Shown: one piece after another, positions 8,241 through 17,172 of the stretch
Numbering within the stretch: position 1 is the stretch's first letter
Layout: each line of letters begins with the position of its first letter
Source of the DNA: Lichenicoccus sp964242335
GTDB taxonomy: Bacteria > Pseudomonadota > Alphaproteobacteria > Acetobacterales > Acetobacteraceae
Assembly: GCA_964242335.1 (NCBI GenBank)
Contig: CAXTAY010000015.1
Span: 1 to 64,000, forward strand
Length of the DNA stretch: 64,000 nucleotides
Direction of reading: 5' to 3'
Translations under genes and position numbers: made by a program
The notes under the pieces: generated by a model
Told to the model about the DNA's origin: nothing
Seen by the model: the letters and a program-made list of their open reading frames with translations, nothing else
The model's database searches: none

Positions 8241-9143
8241 ATGTTCGACGGGTCGATCACCGCGTTGATCACGCCCATGCAGCCCGATGGCGGGCTCGAC
8301 GAGGCCGCGCTGCGCCGCATCGTCGGATGGCAGATCGAGCAGGGCACCAGCGCCCTGGTGCCGACCGGCACCACCGGCGAGAGCCCGACGCTCACCCATG
8401 CCGAGCATCGCCGCGTGATCGACCTGGTGGTGGCCGAAGCCGGCGGCCGGGTGAAGATCCTGGCCGGCACCGGGTCGAACTCCACCGCCGAGGCGATCGA
8501 CACCACCCGTCACGCCAGGCGCGCCGGCGCCGACGCGGCGCTGGTGGTCACGCCGTACTACAACAAGCCGACCCAGGAGGGGCTGTATCGCCACTACATG
8601 GCGATCGCCGACGCGGTCGAGCTGCCGATCATGATCTACAACATCCCAGGCCGCAGCGTCGTCGACATGACGGTGGCGACCATGCAACGCCTGTCGCGGC
8701 ACCCCAATATCATCGGGGTGAAGGACTCCACCGCCAACCTGCTCCGTCCGCTGCAGATACGCGCCGCCGCCGGCGCCGGGTTCGTCCAGCTCTCCGGCGA
8801 GGACGGCACCGCGCTCTCCTTCCTCGCCGCCGGAGGCGTCGGCTGCATCAGCGTCACCGCCAACATCGCGCCGCGGCTGTGCGCCGACATGCACGCGGCC
8901 TGGCGCGCCGGCGCGGTGAAGCAGGCGATGGCGATCCAGGACCGCCTGCTGCCGCTGCACGAGGCGCTGTTCATCGAGAGCAGCCCGGTGCCCGCCAAGT
9001 ATGCGGCGCGGCTGATCGGGCTCGCCGGCGAGACCTGCCGGCTGCCGCTGGCGCCGCTCTCGGAGGGCGCGCGCGAGATCGTGCGCCAGGCGGTGCGCGA
9101 CGTGGGGCTGGAGCTGGCGAGCGCCGGGGACGGACATGGCTGA
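8241..9143 (+). CDS. dapA: 4-hydroxy-tetrahydrodipicolinate synthase
   Basis: 300 residues; catalyses the first committed step of lysine and meso-diaminopimelate synthesis by condensing pyruvate with aspartate semialdehyde. Family motifs are PTGTTGESPTL, YYNKPTQEGLYRHY, IMIYNIPGRSV (Tyr133) and IIGVKDST with the Schiff-base Lys161, the same positions as in E. coli. The ATG at 8241 (GGAG 8 nt upstream) gives the standard N-terminus MFDGSITALITPM. An upstream in-frame start at 8172 would add 23 unconserved residues. smpB overlaps its end by 8 bp. Confidence 0.97.
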   Translation: MFDGSITALITPMQPDGGLDEAALRRIVGWQIEQGTSALVPTGTTGESPTLTHAEHRRVIDLVVAEAGGRVKILAGTGSNSTAEAIDTTRHARRAGADAALVVTPYYNKPTQEGLYRHYMAIADAVELPIMIYNIPGRSVVDMTVATMQRLSRHPNIIGVKDSTANLLRPLQIRAAAGAGFVQLSGEDGTALSFLAAGGVGCISVTANIAPRLCADMHAAWRAGAVKQAMAIQDRLLPLHEALFIESSPVPAKYAARLIGLAGETCRLPLAPLSEGAREIVRQAVRDVGLELASAGDGHG

Positions 9144-9618
9144 GAAGCGCAAGAGCGGGATGATCACGCACGGCCTGGCGGCGCAGAACCGCAAGGCGCG
9201 CTACGACTACACCATCAAGGAGACGGTGGAAGCCGGCATCGTGCTCAAGGGCCCCGAGGTGAAGAGCCTGCGCCTCGGACGCGCGACCCTGACCGAGGCC
9301 TATGCCGGCGAGCGTGACGGCGAGGTCTGGCTGTTCAACTGCTACATCCCTGAGTACCAGGCCGGCGTGCTGTCGCGCTTCGAGCCGCGGGCGCCGCGCA
9401 AGCTGCTGCTGCACCACAAGCAGATCGACCAGATGCTCGGCGCGGTGGCGCGCGGCGGCCAGACGCTGGTGCCGCTCGACATCCACTTCAACGAGCGCGG
9501 CGTCGCCAAGGTGACGCTCGCGGTGGGCGAGGGGCGGAAGAAGTCCGACAAGCGCCACGCCATCGCCGAGCGCGACTGGCAACGAGACAAGGCGCGCCTG
9601 CTGCGTGCACGCGGGTAG
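9136..9618 (+). CDS. smpB: SsrA-binding protein SmpB
   Basis: 160 residues. SmpB binds tmRNA and brings it to stalled ribosomes for trans-translation. Conserved features are the N-terminal QNRKARYDY, GIVLKGPEVKSLR, the barrel segment LFNCYIPEY, PRKLLLHHKQI and the basic C-terminal tail (GRKKSDKRHAIAERDWQRDKAR cut short here) that mimics mRNA and the anticodon arm. It overlaps the end of dapA by 8 bp, so the two are coupled, an arrangement common in alphaproteobacteria. Confidence 0.97.
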   Translation: MAEKRKSGMITHGLAAQNRKARYDYTIKETVEAGIVLKGPEVKSLRLGRATLTEAYAGERDGEVWLFNCYIPEYQAGVLSRFEPRAPRKLLLHHKQIDQMLGAVARGGQTLVPLDIHFNERGVAKVTLAVGEGRKKSDKRHAIAERDWQRDKARLLRARG

Positions 9619-9639
9619 CCAGGCCCGAACCACCGGTTG

Positions 9640-9668
9640 TTGACGCTGTCCCTGTAGCCAACATAACG
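9640..9668 (+). promoter_or_regulatory. Candidate sigma-70-type promoter for the hybrid kinase
   Basis: TTGACG (9640-9645) and CATAAC (9662-9667) are 16 bp apart (17 bp if ATAACG is taken as the -10). They lie in the 160-bp gap between smpB and the kinase gene, about 110 bp before the start codon. This is pattern matching only. Confidence 0.4.
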
Positions 9669-9778
9669 TTAGTTGGGTGGGGTGGGGTACGGCCAGTGGC
9701 TCTCGGGGGAAGCAGACGCGACGGGCGCGTTCGGCCGGCGACATCTCCGCGGGCCGAAGCTAGGCCGGGTCGCAAGGC

Positions 9779-12700
9779 TTGAGCGAGGCGGCGTCCGGCG
9801 CGGCCGCCAGTCATGCAGCGCTGATCGCGACGCAGCTGGCGGTCAGCCGCTGCGGCCGCGACCTGGAGGCGGCGTTCCGCTGCGTCGTCGAGGGCGCCGC
9901 CGACGTGGTACGGTGCTGCGAGCTCGCCGTGATCGAGGTGGCGGAGGCCGACGAGCTGGTCTACCGCGCGTCGAGCCGGCCGGCCAGCGTCGGCGTGCGC
10001 CTGCCGTTGTCCGGTTCCGCCTCGGGGCTCTGCCTGAGCCTCGGCCGCGCCGTCCTGGTCGAGGACACCGGAACCGACGCACGGGTCAACGGCCCGGCCT
10101 GCAGGGCGCTCGGCATCGGCTCGATGGTGCTGGTGCCGATCCCGCGCCACGGCGTCGGCGCCGGCGTGCTGAAGCTCGCCTGCTCGCGGACGCACGCCTT
10201 CGTCGAGCAGGACGTGCTGCTCGGCCAGCTGCTGGTCGGCATCCTGGCGGCCGGCCTGAGTGCCGTGGACGAGACCGAGGCCAGGGAGGCACTTGCCTCG
10301 AGCGAGGCCTTCAACCGCAGGATCCTGCAGAGCTCGAGTGACCGGATCGAGCTGCTGGACCTCGCCGGGAGGATCGTGTCGATCAACCAGGCCGGCCTCA
10401 CCCTGCTCGGCTTGCGTACCGATGCCGGGATCATCGGCACCGGCTGGCTGGAGAGCTGGCCGGTGGAGCGGCGGCACGATGCCGCCGCAGCGCTCGCCGA
10501 GGCGCAGGCCGGGCGGCCCGGCCGCTTCCGCGCCGCCGGCACGGCATCGGGCAGCCGGCGTCGCTGGTGGGACGTGGTGGTGACGCCGATCCCGGGTGCC
10601 GACGGAGGGCCGCAGCGCCTGCTCTCGCTGGCGCGCGACATCACCGAGCTGCACGATGCCAGCGAGCGGATCGAGCTCGCCCTCGACGCCGGATCGGTGC
10701 TGGGGATCGGGGTCTGGGACTCCGGCGTGCTGTCGATCGACAGCCGGATGGCGTCGACGCTCGACCTCGCCGCCGGTACCGGCTGGCGCGACATCGCGCC
10801 GTCGGCGCTGCTGGACCGGGTGCATCCGGATGACCACGCGACGCTGCGCCGCCTCGCCGCCGAGGCGGCGCAGGGGACCGGGCAGCTGCGCGCCGCGTTC
10901 CGGCTCCGCTCCGGCCGGGGTGCCGCCGCGGGCTCCGACGATGCGTCGTGCGCAGCCGAGGGCTGGCGCTGGCTGGAGGCGCGCGGCCTGGTGGTGAGTG
11001 CCGCGGACGGCAGGGTGGTTCGCCTCACCGGGGTGCTGATCGACATCGACGCCCGCAAGCGCGCCGAGCTGGAGCTGGAGCTGAACGAGCAGACGCTGCG
11101 CCAGATCGCGGATTCGGTGCCCATCCTGATCGCCTATGTCGGCCCCGAGCTGGGCTGTCGTTTCGTCAACCGGGCCTATGCCAGCTGGTTCGGCAGGCCG
11201 CTGCACGGCGGCGCGGGACGTCCGATGCAGCGGCTGCTCGGGGTCGCCGTGGATGACGGGCCGCGCGCGCTGCTGAAGCGCGCCCTGGCCGGCGAGGCGA
11301 TCCGCTTCGACGATCAGGTGCGGCATCGCGACGGCGGCCTGCGCGACGTCGATGTCGGCTACCTGCCGCGCCGCCGCGGCAGCGGCGAGATCGACGGCTG
11401 CTACGTGATCGGCATCGACATCACCCGGCGCCAGGAGCAGGCCCGCGCTCTCAATCGCTCCAACCTGACGCTGGAGCACAGCCTGGCGATGGTGCAGCAC
11501 GAGAGCGAGCAGGTCTGGCGCCTGGCTCGCGACCTGCTGAGCGTGTTCGACGGCGAGGGGGCGCTGCGCAGCTTCAACCCGGCCTGGTCGACGGTGCTGG
11601 GCTGGGAGCCCGAGCAGCTGCGCGGTCGCCGCTACCCCGACTTCCTGCATCCCGACGACCTCGAGCACACCGCCCGGGCGCTGGGACTGATCGCCGATAG
11701 CGGCGGTCTCGGCGGCTTCGAGAACCGCTGGCGCTGCCGCGACGGCAGCTATCGCTGGCTGTCATGGAACGCGGTGCTCGCCGACGGGCTGCTCTACGCC
11801 GCCGGACGCGACGTCACCGCCGAGAAGGACGCGGCGCTGCGCCTCGCCCGCACCGAGGAGCAGCTGCGCCAGTCGCAGAAGATGGAGGCCGTCGGCCAGC
11901 TCACCGGCGGCATCGCGCACGATTTCAACAACCTGCTGACCGGCGTGATCGGCAGCATCGAGATGATGCGGCACCGGCTGCAGCAGGGGCGCACCGCCGA
12001 GCTGGAACGCTACATGGACGCCGCCGCCGGCGCCGCGGAGCGGGCCGCATCGCTGACGCACCGGCTGCTGGCCTTCTCGCGACGCCAGACGCTCGACCCC
12101 AAGCCGATCGCGGCCGAGCTCCTGGTCGACGGGATGGAAGACCTGATCCGGCGCACCGCGGGCCCGTCGGTGGCGCTGCAGATCATCCGCCATCCCGGGC
12201 TGTGGCCCATCTTCTGCGATCCCGGTCAGCTCGAGGCGGCGCTGGTCAACCTCGCCAACAACGCCCGCGACGCGATGCCGGATGGCGGGCGCCTGGTGAT
12301 CGAGACCGGCAACGCGGTGCTCGACGACGCGCAGACCGAGGGAGACATCCCGCCCGGCGATTATGTCGCGATCTCGGTCGCCGACACCGGCGCCGGCATG
12401 TCGGCCGAGGTGGCGACACGCGCCTTCGATCCGTTCTTCACCACCAAGCCGATCGGCCAGGGCACCGGGCTCGGCCTGTCGATGATCTACGGGTTCACCC
12501 GCCAGTCGGGCGGCGATGCCCGCATCGTGACCGGTCCGGGGCGCGGCGCGCGGGTGACGATCTACCTGCCGCGCTACCGCGACCCGCGGGACGGGTCCGG
12601 CGGCGGAGACGCCGCGCCGCACCCCGGACGCACCGTGCTGCTGGTCGAGGACGAGCCTGTGGTGCGCATGCTGCTCGGCGAGGCGCTGGCCGAGATCGGC

Positions 12701-13027
12701 TGCGACACCATCGAGGCGTCGGACGGGGTCGGCGGCCTGCGGGTGATGCAGGACGACAAGCCGGTCGACCTGCTGATCACCGATATCGGCCTGCCGGGCG
12801 GCATCAACGGCAGGCAGCTGGCGGAGGCGGGACGGACGCTGCGACCGGACCTGAAGGTGCTGTTCATCACCGGCGGTGGCGAGAGCCCGCTGCCGCGCAT
12901 CGCTCCCGTGTTCGGCGAGAGCCTTGTCGCGGGGGAAGGCCCGGGCGATCTCTGGACCCAGGTGATCGAGAAGCCGTTCACCATGGAGTTGCTGATGCAC
13001 CGGGTACGCTCCATGATCCGCCCGTGA
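9779..13027 (+). CDS. Hybrid sensor histidine kinase (GAF, PAS array, HisKA, HATPase, receiver)
   Basis: 1082 residues with no signal peptide or membrane segment, so probably a cytoplasmic sensor. A GAF-like domain spans about 20-165. PAS-like repeats begin near residues 173, 297, 438 and 580. HisKA starts near 700 with GGIAHDFNNLL (His ~713). The ATPase has the N-box NLANNARDAM, then DTGAGM, FDPFFTTKP and GTGLGLSM. A C-terminal receiver begins near 953 (LLVEDE), with the phospho-acceptor Asp near 1002 in ITDIGLPGG and a KPF motif near the end. The start is TTG with weak ribosome-binding sequence; there is no better start nearby. No partner regulator lies beside it, so its output is unknown. 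A 32-bp tandem repeat begins inside its last codons. Confidence 0.9.
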   Translation: MSEAASGAAASHAALIATQLAVSRCGRDLEAAFRCVVEGAADVVRCCELAVIEVAEADELVYRASSRPASVGVRLPLSGSASGLCLSLGRAVLVEDTGTDARVNGPACRALGIGSMVLVPIPRHGVGAGVLKLACSRTHAFVEQDVLLGQLLVGILAAGLSAVDETEAREALASSEAFNRRILQSSSDRIELLDLAGRIVSINQAGLTLLGLRTDAGIIGTGWLESWPVERRHDAAAALAEAQAGRPGRFRAAGTASGSRRRWWDVVVTPIPGADGGPQRLLSLARDITELHDASERIELALDAGSVLGIGVWDSGVLSIDSRMASTLDLAAGTGWRDIAPSALLDRVHPDDHATLRRLAAEAAQGTGQLRAAFRLRSGRGAAAGSDDASCAAEGWRWLEARGLVVSAADGRVVRLTGVLIDIDARKRAELELELNEQTLRQIADSVPILIAYVGPELGCRFVNRAYASWFGRPLHGGAGRPMQRLLGVAVDDGPRALLKRALAGEAIRFDDQVRHRDGGLRDVDVGYLPRRRGSGEIDGCYVIGIDITRRQEQARALNRSNLTLEHSLAMVQHESEQVWRLARDLLSVFDGEGALRSFNPAWSTVLGWEPEQLRGRRYPDFLHPDDLEHTARALGLIADSGGLGGFENRWRCRDGSYRWLSWNAVLADGLLYAAGRDVTAEKDAALRLARTEEQLRQSQKMEAVGQLTGGIAHDFNNLLTGVIGSIEMMRHRLQQGRTAELERYMDAAAGAAERAASLTHRLLAFSRRQTLDPKPIAAELLVDGMEDLIRRTAGPSVALQIIRHPGLWPIFCDPGQLEAALVNLANNARDAMPDGGRLVIETGNAVLDDAQTEGDIPPGDYVAISVADTGAGMSAEVATRAFDPFFTTKPIGQGTGLGLSMIYGFTRQSGGDARIVTGPGRGARVTIYLPRYRDPRDGSGGGDAAPHPGRTVLLVEDEPVVRMLLGEALAEIGCDTIEASDGVGGLRVMQDDKPVDLLITDIGLPGGINGRQLAEAGRTLRPDLKVLFITGGGESPLPRIAPVFGESLVAGEGPGDLWTQVIEKPFTMELLMHRVRSMIRP

Positions 13028-13106
13028 TGACCACGTCGCGGGCCATGATCCGCCCCTGATACCCACGTCGCGGGCCATGATCGGCCCGTGATACGCACCT
13101 CGCGGG
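13011..13106. repeat. 32-bp tandem repeat, three copies, spanning the kinase stop codon
   Basis: Copies are 13011-13042, 13043-13074 and 13075-13106; each begins CCATGATCSGCCC and ends CGCGGG, with a few substitutions. The first copy includes the last kinase codons and the TGA at 13025. The unit is not a multiple of three, but the extra copies lie after the stop. Adjacent copies with no spacers exclude a CRISPR array. Confidence 0.9.
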
Positions 13107-13176
13107 CGCAGGCGTCCCCTGCCACCGCGTGCCGACGCTCCCGTCCAGACCCCGAACTTCCGAGATCAACGACAAG

Positions 13177-13797
13177 ATGAACAAGTTCATATACGGCCTG
13201 GCCTGCGCCGGGGCGATCGTCACCGGCCTCCAGCTCACCGCGCCGCAGCACGCGCGGGCCGACGCGCCGCCGCCGCGCACCCGCGGCGTGATCACCGCCG
13301 TGAACGGCGACACGGTGACGCTCAAGACCCGCTTCGGCGGTCCGGCGACGCTGAAGATCGGCGCCGATACCGGCTTCGTCGGCGCCGCCAAGTCGACGCT
13401 GGCGGAGGTCAAGCCCGGCCGCTTCATCGGCACCGCGGCGACGCCCGGACCGAATGGCACCCTGCGCGCGATCGAGGTGACCATCTTCCCCGACAGCATG
13501 CGCGGCGCCGGCGAGGGCCATTACGGCTGGGATCTCGGCAAGTCGAGCTCGATGACCAACGGCACCATCGGCACCGTGACCGCGTCCACCAAGCTGAGCA
13601 TGACCGTCAGCTACAAGGGCGGCCAGAAGACGCTGCTGGTTCCCGACGACGTGCCGGTGGTCGACCTGGAGCCCGGTGATCGCTCGCTGCTGCAGCCGGG
13701 GGCGCACGTGGTGGCGATCGGGCCGAAGTCCGGTGACGGCGGCGTCGACGTCAAGCGGATCATCATCGGCGAGAAGGACGTCGTGCCGCCGATGTAG
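13177..13797 (+). CDS. Exported beta-rich protein of unknown function (DUF5666-like)
   Basis: 206 residues. A signal peptide (MNKFIYGLACAGAIVTGLQL, then QHARADA) is followed by two beta-rich segments, RGVITAVNGDTVTLKT and NGTIGTVTASTKLSMTV, that resemble repeated small barrel domains of the DUF5666 kind. The ATG at 13177 puts the signal peptide first; the in-frame start at 13129 adds 16 unrelated residues. The b-type cytochrome and the molybdenum oxidoreductase follow immediately on the same strand, so it is probably a periplasmic accessory of that redox module. This is an inference from position. Confidence 0.7.
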   Translation: MNKFIYGLACAGAIVTGLQLTAPQHARADAPPPRTRGVITAVNGDTVTLKTRFGGPATLKIGADTGFVGAAKSTLAEVKPGRFIGTAATPGPNGTLRAIEVTIFPDSMRGAGEGHYGWDLGKSSSMTNGTIGTVTASTKLSMTVSYKGGQKTLLVPDDVPVVDLEPGDRSLLQPGAHVVAIGPKSGDGGVDVKRIIIGEKDVVPPM

Positions 13798-13821
13798 CGG
13801 GCGATGCGGGAGGTCAGCACG

Positions 13822-14466
13822 GTGCGAGATCGATCCGACATGGTGGGGCCGGTGCGCGAGAGGGTGGTGGTGCATCCGCTGGTGGTGCGGATCACCCACT
13901 GGGTCAGCGCGTTCGCCATCGGCTGCATGGTGAGCAGCGGCTGGCAGATCTACGACGCCTCGCCGCTGCTGCCGTTCAGCTTCCCGGCCTGGTCGACGCT
14001 GGGCGGCTGGCTCGGCGGCGGGATCGCCTGGCACCTGGCGGCGATGTGGCTGCTGGTGGGCAACGCCGTGATCTACTTCGCCTACGGCCTGTTCGGGCGG
14101 CATTTCCGTCGCACCCTGCTGCCGATCCGGCCGTCGGCGGTCGCGCGCGACCTTCGCCAGGCGCTGACTTTCAAGCTCAAGCATGAACTCGGCGTCTACA
14201 ACGCGGTGCAGAGGCTGCTCTACCTCGGCGTGCTGCTGCTCGGGATCGCGGCGGTGCTGTCGGGGCTGGGTCTGTGGAAGCCGGTGCAGCTGCAGCTGCT
14301 GGACCAGCTCGTCGGCGGCTATCCGGTGATGCGCTGGATCCACTTCCTGGCGATGGCCGGCATCGTCGGCTTCTTCGTGCTGCACATGCTGCTGGTGATC
14401 CTGGTGCCGCACACCCTGCTGGCGATGATCACCGGGCGCGCCCGTCTGCATCGGCCCGCACGATGA
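13822..14466 (+). CDS. Cytochrome b561-type membrane subunit
   Basis: 214 residues with four predicted membrane helices and several His residues placed as haem ligands: HPLVVRITHWVSAF in helix 1, IAWHLAAMW in helix 2, and MRWIHFLAM and FFVLHMLL in the later helices. The fold matches the b-type cytochromes that pass electrons between quinone and a periplasmic partner. The GTG at 13822 is favoured by GGAGG 8 nt upstream; in-frame ATGs occur at 13804 and 13840. Its stop overlaps the oxidoreductase start as ATGA. It is the likely electron acceptor or donor of that enzyme. Confidence 0.85.
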   Translation: MRDRSDMVGPVRERVVVHPLVVRITHWVSAFAIGCMVSSGWQIYDASPLLPFSFPAWSTLGGWLGGGIAWHLAAMWLLVGNAVIYFAYGLFGRHFRRTLLPIRPSAVARDLRQALTFKLKHELGVYNAVQRLLYLGVLLLGIAAVLSGLGLWKPVQLQLLDQLVGGYPVMRWIHFLAMAGIVGFFVLHMLLVILVPHTLLAMITGRARLHRPAR

Positions 14467-15188
14467 GCCGGCGGCAGGATCCCGACCAGCCGGGCCGGCG
14501 CATGCTGCTGCGTTCCGGCCTGTCGCTCGGCGCGCTCTCTCTGCTCAGCGGCTGCAACCTCACCGACGGCGACGCCACCGACCGGGTGCTGTGGGCGATG
14601 TCGCGCCTCAACGACCGCCTGCAGGCGCTGCTGTTCAGCCCGACCCGGCTGGCACCGGTCTACCCGGCCTCCAGCCTGACCAGGCCGTTCCCGTTCAACG
14701 CGTACTACCCGATCGACAACGTGCCGGAGATCGACCTCGACCGCTGGTCGCTCGAGGTGTCCGGCCTGGTGTCGGACAAGAGCGGCTGGACGCTGTCGCG
14801 GCTGCGCAAGCTGCCGCAGCGGGCGCAGATCACCCGCCTGATCTGCGTCGAGGGATGGAGCGCCATCGGCCAGTGGAGCGGCGTGCCGCTGCGCAGCTTC
14901 CTCGAACGGGTCGGCGCCGACCTCACCGCCCGCTATGTCGGCTTCAAGTGCGCGGACCGCTACTACTCCAGCATCGACATGGCGACGGCGCTGCATCCGC
15001 AGACCATCCTCGCCCTCGACACCTCGGGCGTGCCGCTGCCGCCGCAGTTCGGCTATCCGCTGCGGCTGCGAGTGCCCACCAAGCTCGGCTTCAAGAACCC
15101 CAAGCACATCGGCGCGATCTTCGTCACCAACAGCTATCCCGGCGGCTACTGGGAAGACCAGGGCTATAACTGGTTCAGCGGCAGCTGA
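14463..15188 (+). CDS. Tat-exported molybdopterin-dependent oxidoreductase (sulfite-oxidase fold)
   Basis: 241 residues covering a single sulfite-oxidase-type Mo-cofactor domain. The N-terminus has a twin-arginine region (GRRMLLRSGLSLGAL) that runs into a lipobox-like LLSGC, so it may be a Tat-exported lipoprotein. The conserved Cys of RLICVEGWSAIGQWSG would ligate molybdenum. The C-terminal KLGFKNPKHIGAIFV and GGYWEDQGYNWF are typical of the YedY/MsrP-like branch. ATGA overlap with the cytochrome gene implies a two-protein complex. The substrate cannot be read from sequence; methionine sulfoxide or a sulfur or nitrogen oxide is possible. Its last 25 bp overlap the opposing glycosylase gene. 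Confidence 0.85.
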   Translation: MSRRQDPDQPGRRMLLRSGLSLGALSLLSGCNLTDGDATDRVLWAMSRLNDRLQALLFSPTRLAPVYPASSLTRPFPFNAYYPIDNVPEIDLDRWSLEVSGLVSDKSGWTLSRLRKLPQRAQITRLICVEGWSAIGQWSGVPLRSFLERVGADLTARYVGFKCADRYYSSIDMATALHPQTILALDTSGVPLPPQFGYPLRLRVPTKLGFKNPKHIGAIFVTNSYPGGYWEDQGYNWFSGS

Positions 15189-15919
15189 TCCGCGACCTCC
15201 AGCCTCTGGCGCAGGGCGGCGACGACGCTCTCGAACATCTCCGTCGTCAGCCGGCCGGTGTTCGTGTTGTAGCGCGACACGTGATAGCTGTCCGCCAGCA
15301 GCAGCCCGTCCGGCAGTGTGGCGATCTGGCCGTGGCTGAAGCGCAGGCGCGATAGCGGGACACCGCAGGCCGAGAGCACCGCGCTATGCGCCAGCACGCC
15401 GAGCGCCAGCACCGCGCGCAGCGGGCGGATCCCCTGCAGCTCCGAGCGCAGGAAGCGGTTGCAGGTGCGGACCTCGATCGGCTGCGGCAGGTTGGCCGGC
15501 GGCACGCAGCGCACCGCGTTGACGATACGGCAGCCGCGCAGCGTCAGGCCGTCCTGCGGATCCGCGCCGTAGCGACCGGTGGCGAAGCCGAACTTCAGCA
15601 ACGTCTCGTAGAGCAGGATGCCGGCGAAATCGCCGGTGAACGGACGTCCGGTGCGGTTGGCGCCCTTGACGCCCGGAGCCAGCCCGACGATCAGCAGCTC
15701 GGCCTCGAGCGTGCCCCAGGAGGGCACAGGGGCGTTCCACCACGGCGGATGTGCGGAGTGGTTGGCCCGCCGGTAGGCGACCAGTCGCGGGCAGAGCGGG
15801 CAGTCGCGGTCCGGCTGCTCCAGCACCGGCACCGCATCGGGCATGCCCTCGACCGGGACGGCCTCCCGCTCGTGCAGGCGTTTCGACGTCGGCTTGGGCG
15901 GAGCAGGGGTCTTCAGCAT
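15164..15919 (-). CDS. Uracil-DNA glycosylase family protein (Fe-S type, family 5-like)
   Basis: 251 residues. The Fe-S ligands appear as DCPLCPRLV near residue 40 plus later cysteines (NAVRCVPPANL and VRTCNRF). Motif 1 is LAPGVKGANRTGRPFTGD and the later motif is SYHVSRYNTNTGRLT. These match the family 4/5 glycosylases that remove uracil or deaminated bases from DNA, and the length and motif 1 favour family 5. Convergent with the molybdenum oxidoreductase, overlapping it by 25 bp. The NYN gene lies 9 bp upstream and may be co-transcribed. Confidence 0.88.
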   Translation of the reverse strand: MLKTPAPPKPTSKRLHEREAVPVEGMPDAVPVLEQPDRDCPLCPRLVAYRRANHSAHPPWWNAPVPSWGTLEAELLIVGLAPGVKGANRTGRPFTGDFAGILLYETLLKFGFATGRYGADPQDGLTLRGCRIVNAVRCVPPANLPQPIEVRTCNRFLRSELQGIRPLRAVLALGVLAHSAVLSACGVPLSRLRFSHGQIATLPDGLLLADSYHVSRYNTNTGRLTTEMFESVVAALRQRLEVADQLPLNQL

Positions 15920-15928
15920 CGCGACCGG

Positions 15929-16534
15929 TCAGAGGCTCGGCGTCGAGTCGGCGACGAACGGCTCCGCCGGCACCGGCCGTGCCGGGGCGCGGGTGCGCGG
16001 CTCGGTCTGGCGACGGGTGAACTCGGTGGCGATGTCGGCCAGCTCGATGAACTCGTCGGCCTGCCGGCGCAGCTCGTCCGCCGCCGCCGGCGGGCTGGTG
16101 CGGATCGTGGATACCACAGAGACGCGCACGCCTTGCCGCTGCACCGCCTCGACCAGGCGGCGGAAGTCGGAGTCGCCGCTGAACAGGATCGCGTGATCCA
16201 TCTTCGGGCTCATCTCCAGCATGTCGACGGCGAGCTCGATATCCATGTTCCCCTTGATCCGCCGCCGGCCGGTCTGGTCGGTGAATTCGCGCGCGGTCTT
16301 GGTCACCAGGGTGTAGCCATTATAGACCAGCCAGTCGGTCAGCGGCTTGAGCGGTGAATACTCCTCGGTGTCGAGCACGGCGGAATAGTAATACGCCCGC
16401 ACCAGCTTGCATCGCGCGCGGAAAAACGCGAGCAGGCTGCGATAATCCACGTCGAAGCCGAGGTTGCGAGAGGCCGAATAAAGGTTTGCGCCGTCGATGA
16501 ACAGGCAGACGCGGTCCTCCATGCGGAAATCCAT
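15929..16534 (-). CDS. NYN-domain protein (LabA/DUF88 family), putative RNase
   Basis: 201 residues. The PIN-like NYN fold is shown by FIDGANLYSA near the N-terminus, KGNMDIELAVDML in the middle and ILFSGDSDFRRLV, each carrying the conserved acidic metal ligands. The C-terminal ~35 residues are Pro/Arg-rich and probably disordered. Such proteins are predicted metal-dependent ribonucleases; LabA is a known relative in cyanobacteria. The region before the start (16535-16600) is AT-rich and may hold the promoter of this leftward pair. Confidence 0.87.
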   Translation of the reverse strand: MDFRMEDRVCLFIDGANLYSASRNLGFDVDYRSLLAFFRARCKLVRAYYYSAVLDTEEYSPLKPLTDWLVYNGYTLVTKTAREFTDQTGRRRIKGNMDIELAVDMLEMSPKMDHAILFSGDSDFRRLVEAVQRQGVRVSVVSTIRTSPPAAADELRRQADEFIELADIATEFTRRQTEPRTRAPARPVPAEPFVADSTPSL

Positions 16535-16637
16535 CGTTTTGAATCCTGACTAATATATTCGTGGAACAACGTTAAGAATTGGTTCAGCGGGCAGTTGCAT
16601 CCTGCTCTATCCCGATGCCGGCGGAAGGTCGAATGCG

Positions 16638-17156
16638 GTGATCCTGGTCGCGATCGGTGCGAACCTGCCGGGTCCGTGGGGCAGCGAGCCGGTGCAGAGC
16701 TGCCGCCGCGCGGTGCTGGAGATCGACCGGCTGGCCGGGCTGAGGGTGTCGGCGGTCTCGCGCTGGTATCGCAGCACCCCGGTGCCGCGCGCCGAGCAGC
16801 CCGACTACGCGAACGGGATGGTGCGGCTCGCGGGCAGCATCGAGCCCGCTGCCCTGCTCGCCGCCCTGCAGGAGATCGAGGCGCGGGCCGGACGGGTGCG
16901 GGGTGCGGCGAACGCCGCGCGCACGCTCGATCTCGACGTGATCGACATCGACGGGCTGGTGCGCGACGTCCCCGATCCGGTGCTGCCGCATCCGCGCGCC
17001 TACCTCCGCCCCTTCGTGCTGCTGCCGCTGCGCGATGTCATGCCGGAGTGGGTGGAGCCGCGCTCGGGACGGAACGTCGGCACGCTGCTTGCTCGACTGA
17101 GAAGTGGTTGCGGCGAGGCCGCCGCACCGATAGACTGGCCCGTTCCATATAAATAG
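16638..17156 (+). CDS. folK: HPPK (6-hydroxymethyl-dihydropterin pyrophosphokinase)
   Basis: 172 residues. It transfers pyrophosphate from ATP to 6-hydroxymethyl-7,8-dihydropterin in folate synthesis. Conserved elements are IGANLPGP at the N-terminus, SRWYRSTPVPRAEQPDYANG, the ATP-binding RTLDLDVIDIDG with the metal-binding Asp pair, and PHPRAYLRPFVLLPL. It starts with GTG. It lies 16 bp upstream of rpoZ, and the AT-rich bases at its end (near 17145) could contribute a promoter for rpoZ. Confidence 0.93.
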   Translation: MILVAIGANLPGPWGSEPVQSCRRAVLEIDRLAGLRVSAVSRWYRSTPVPRAEQPDYANGMVRLAGSIEPAALLAALQEIEARAGRVRGAANAARTLDLDVIDIDGLVRDVPDPVLPHPRAYLRPFVLLPLRDVMPEWVEPRSGRNVGTLLARLRSGCGEAAAPIDWPVPYK

Positions 17157-17172
17157 AGCAGAGGTCGGCCGC

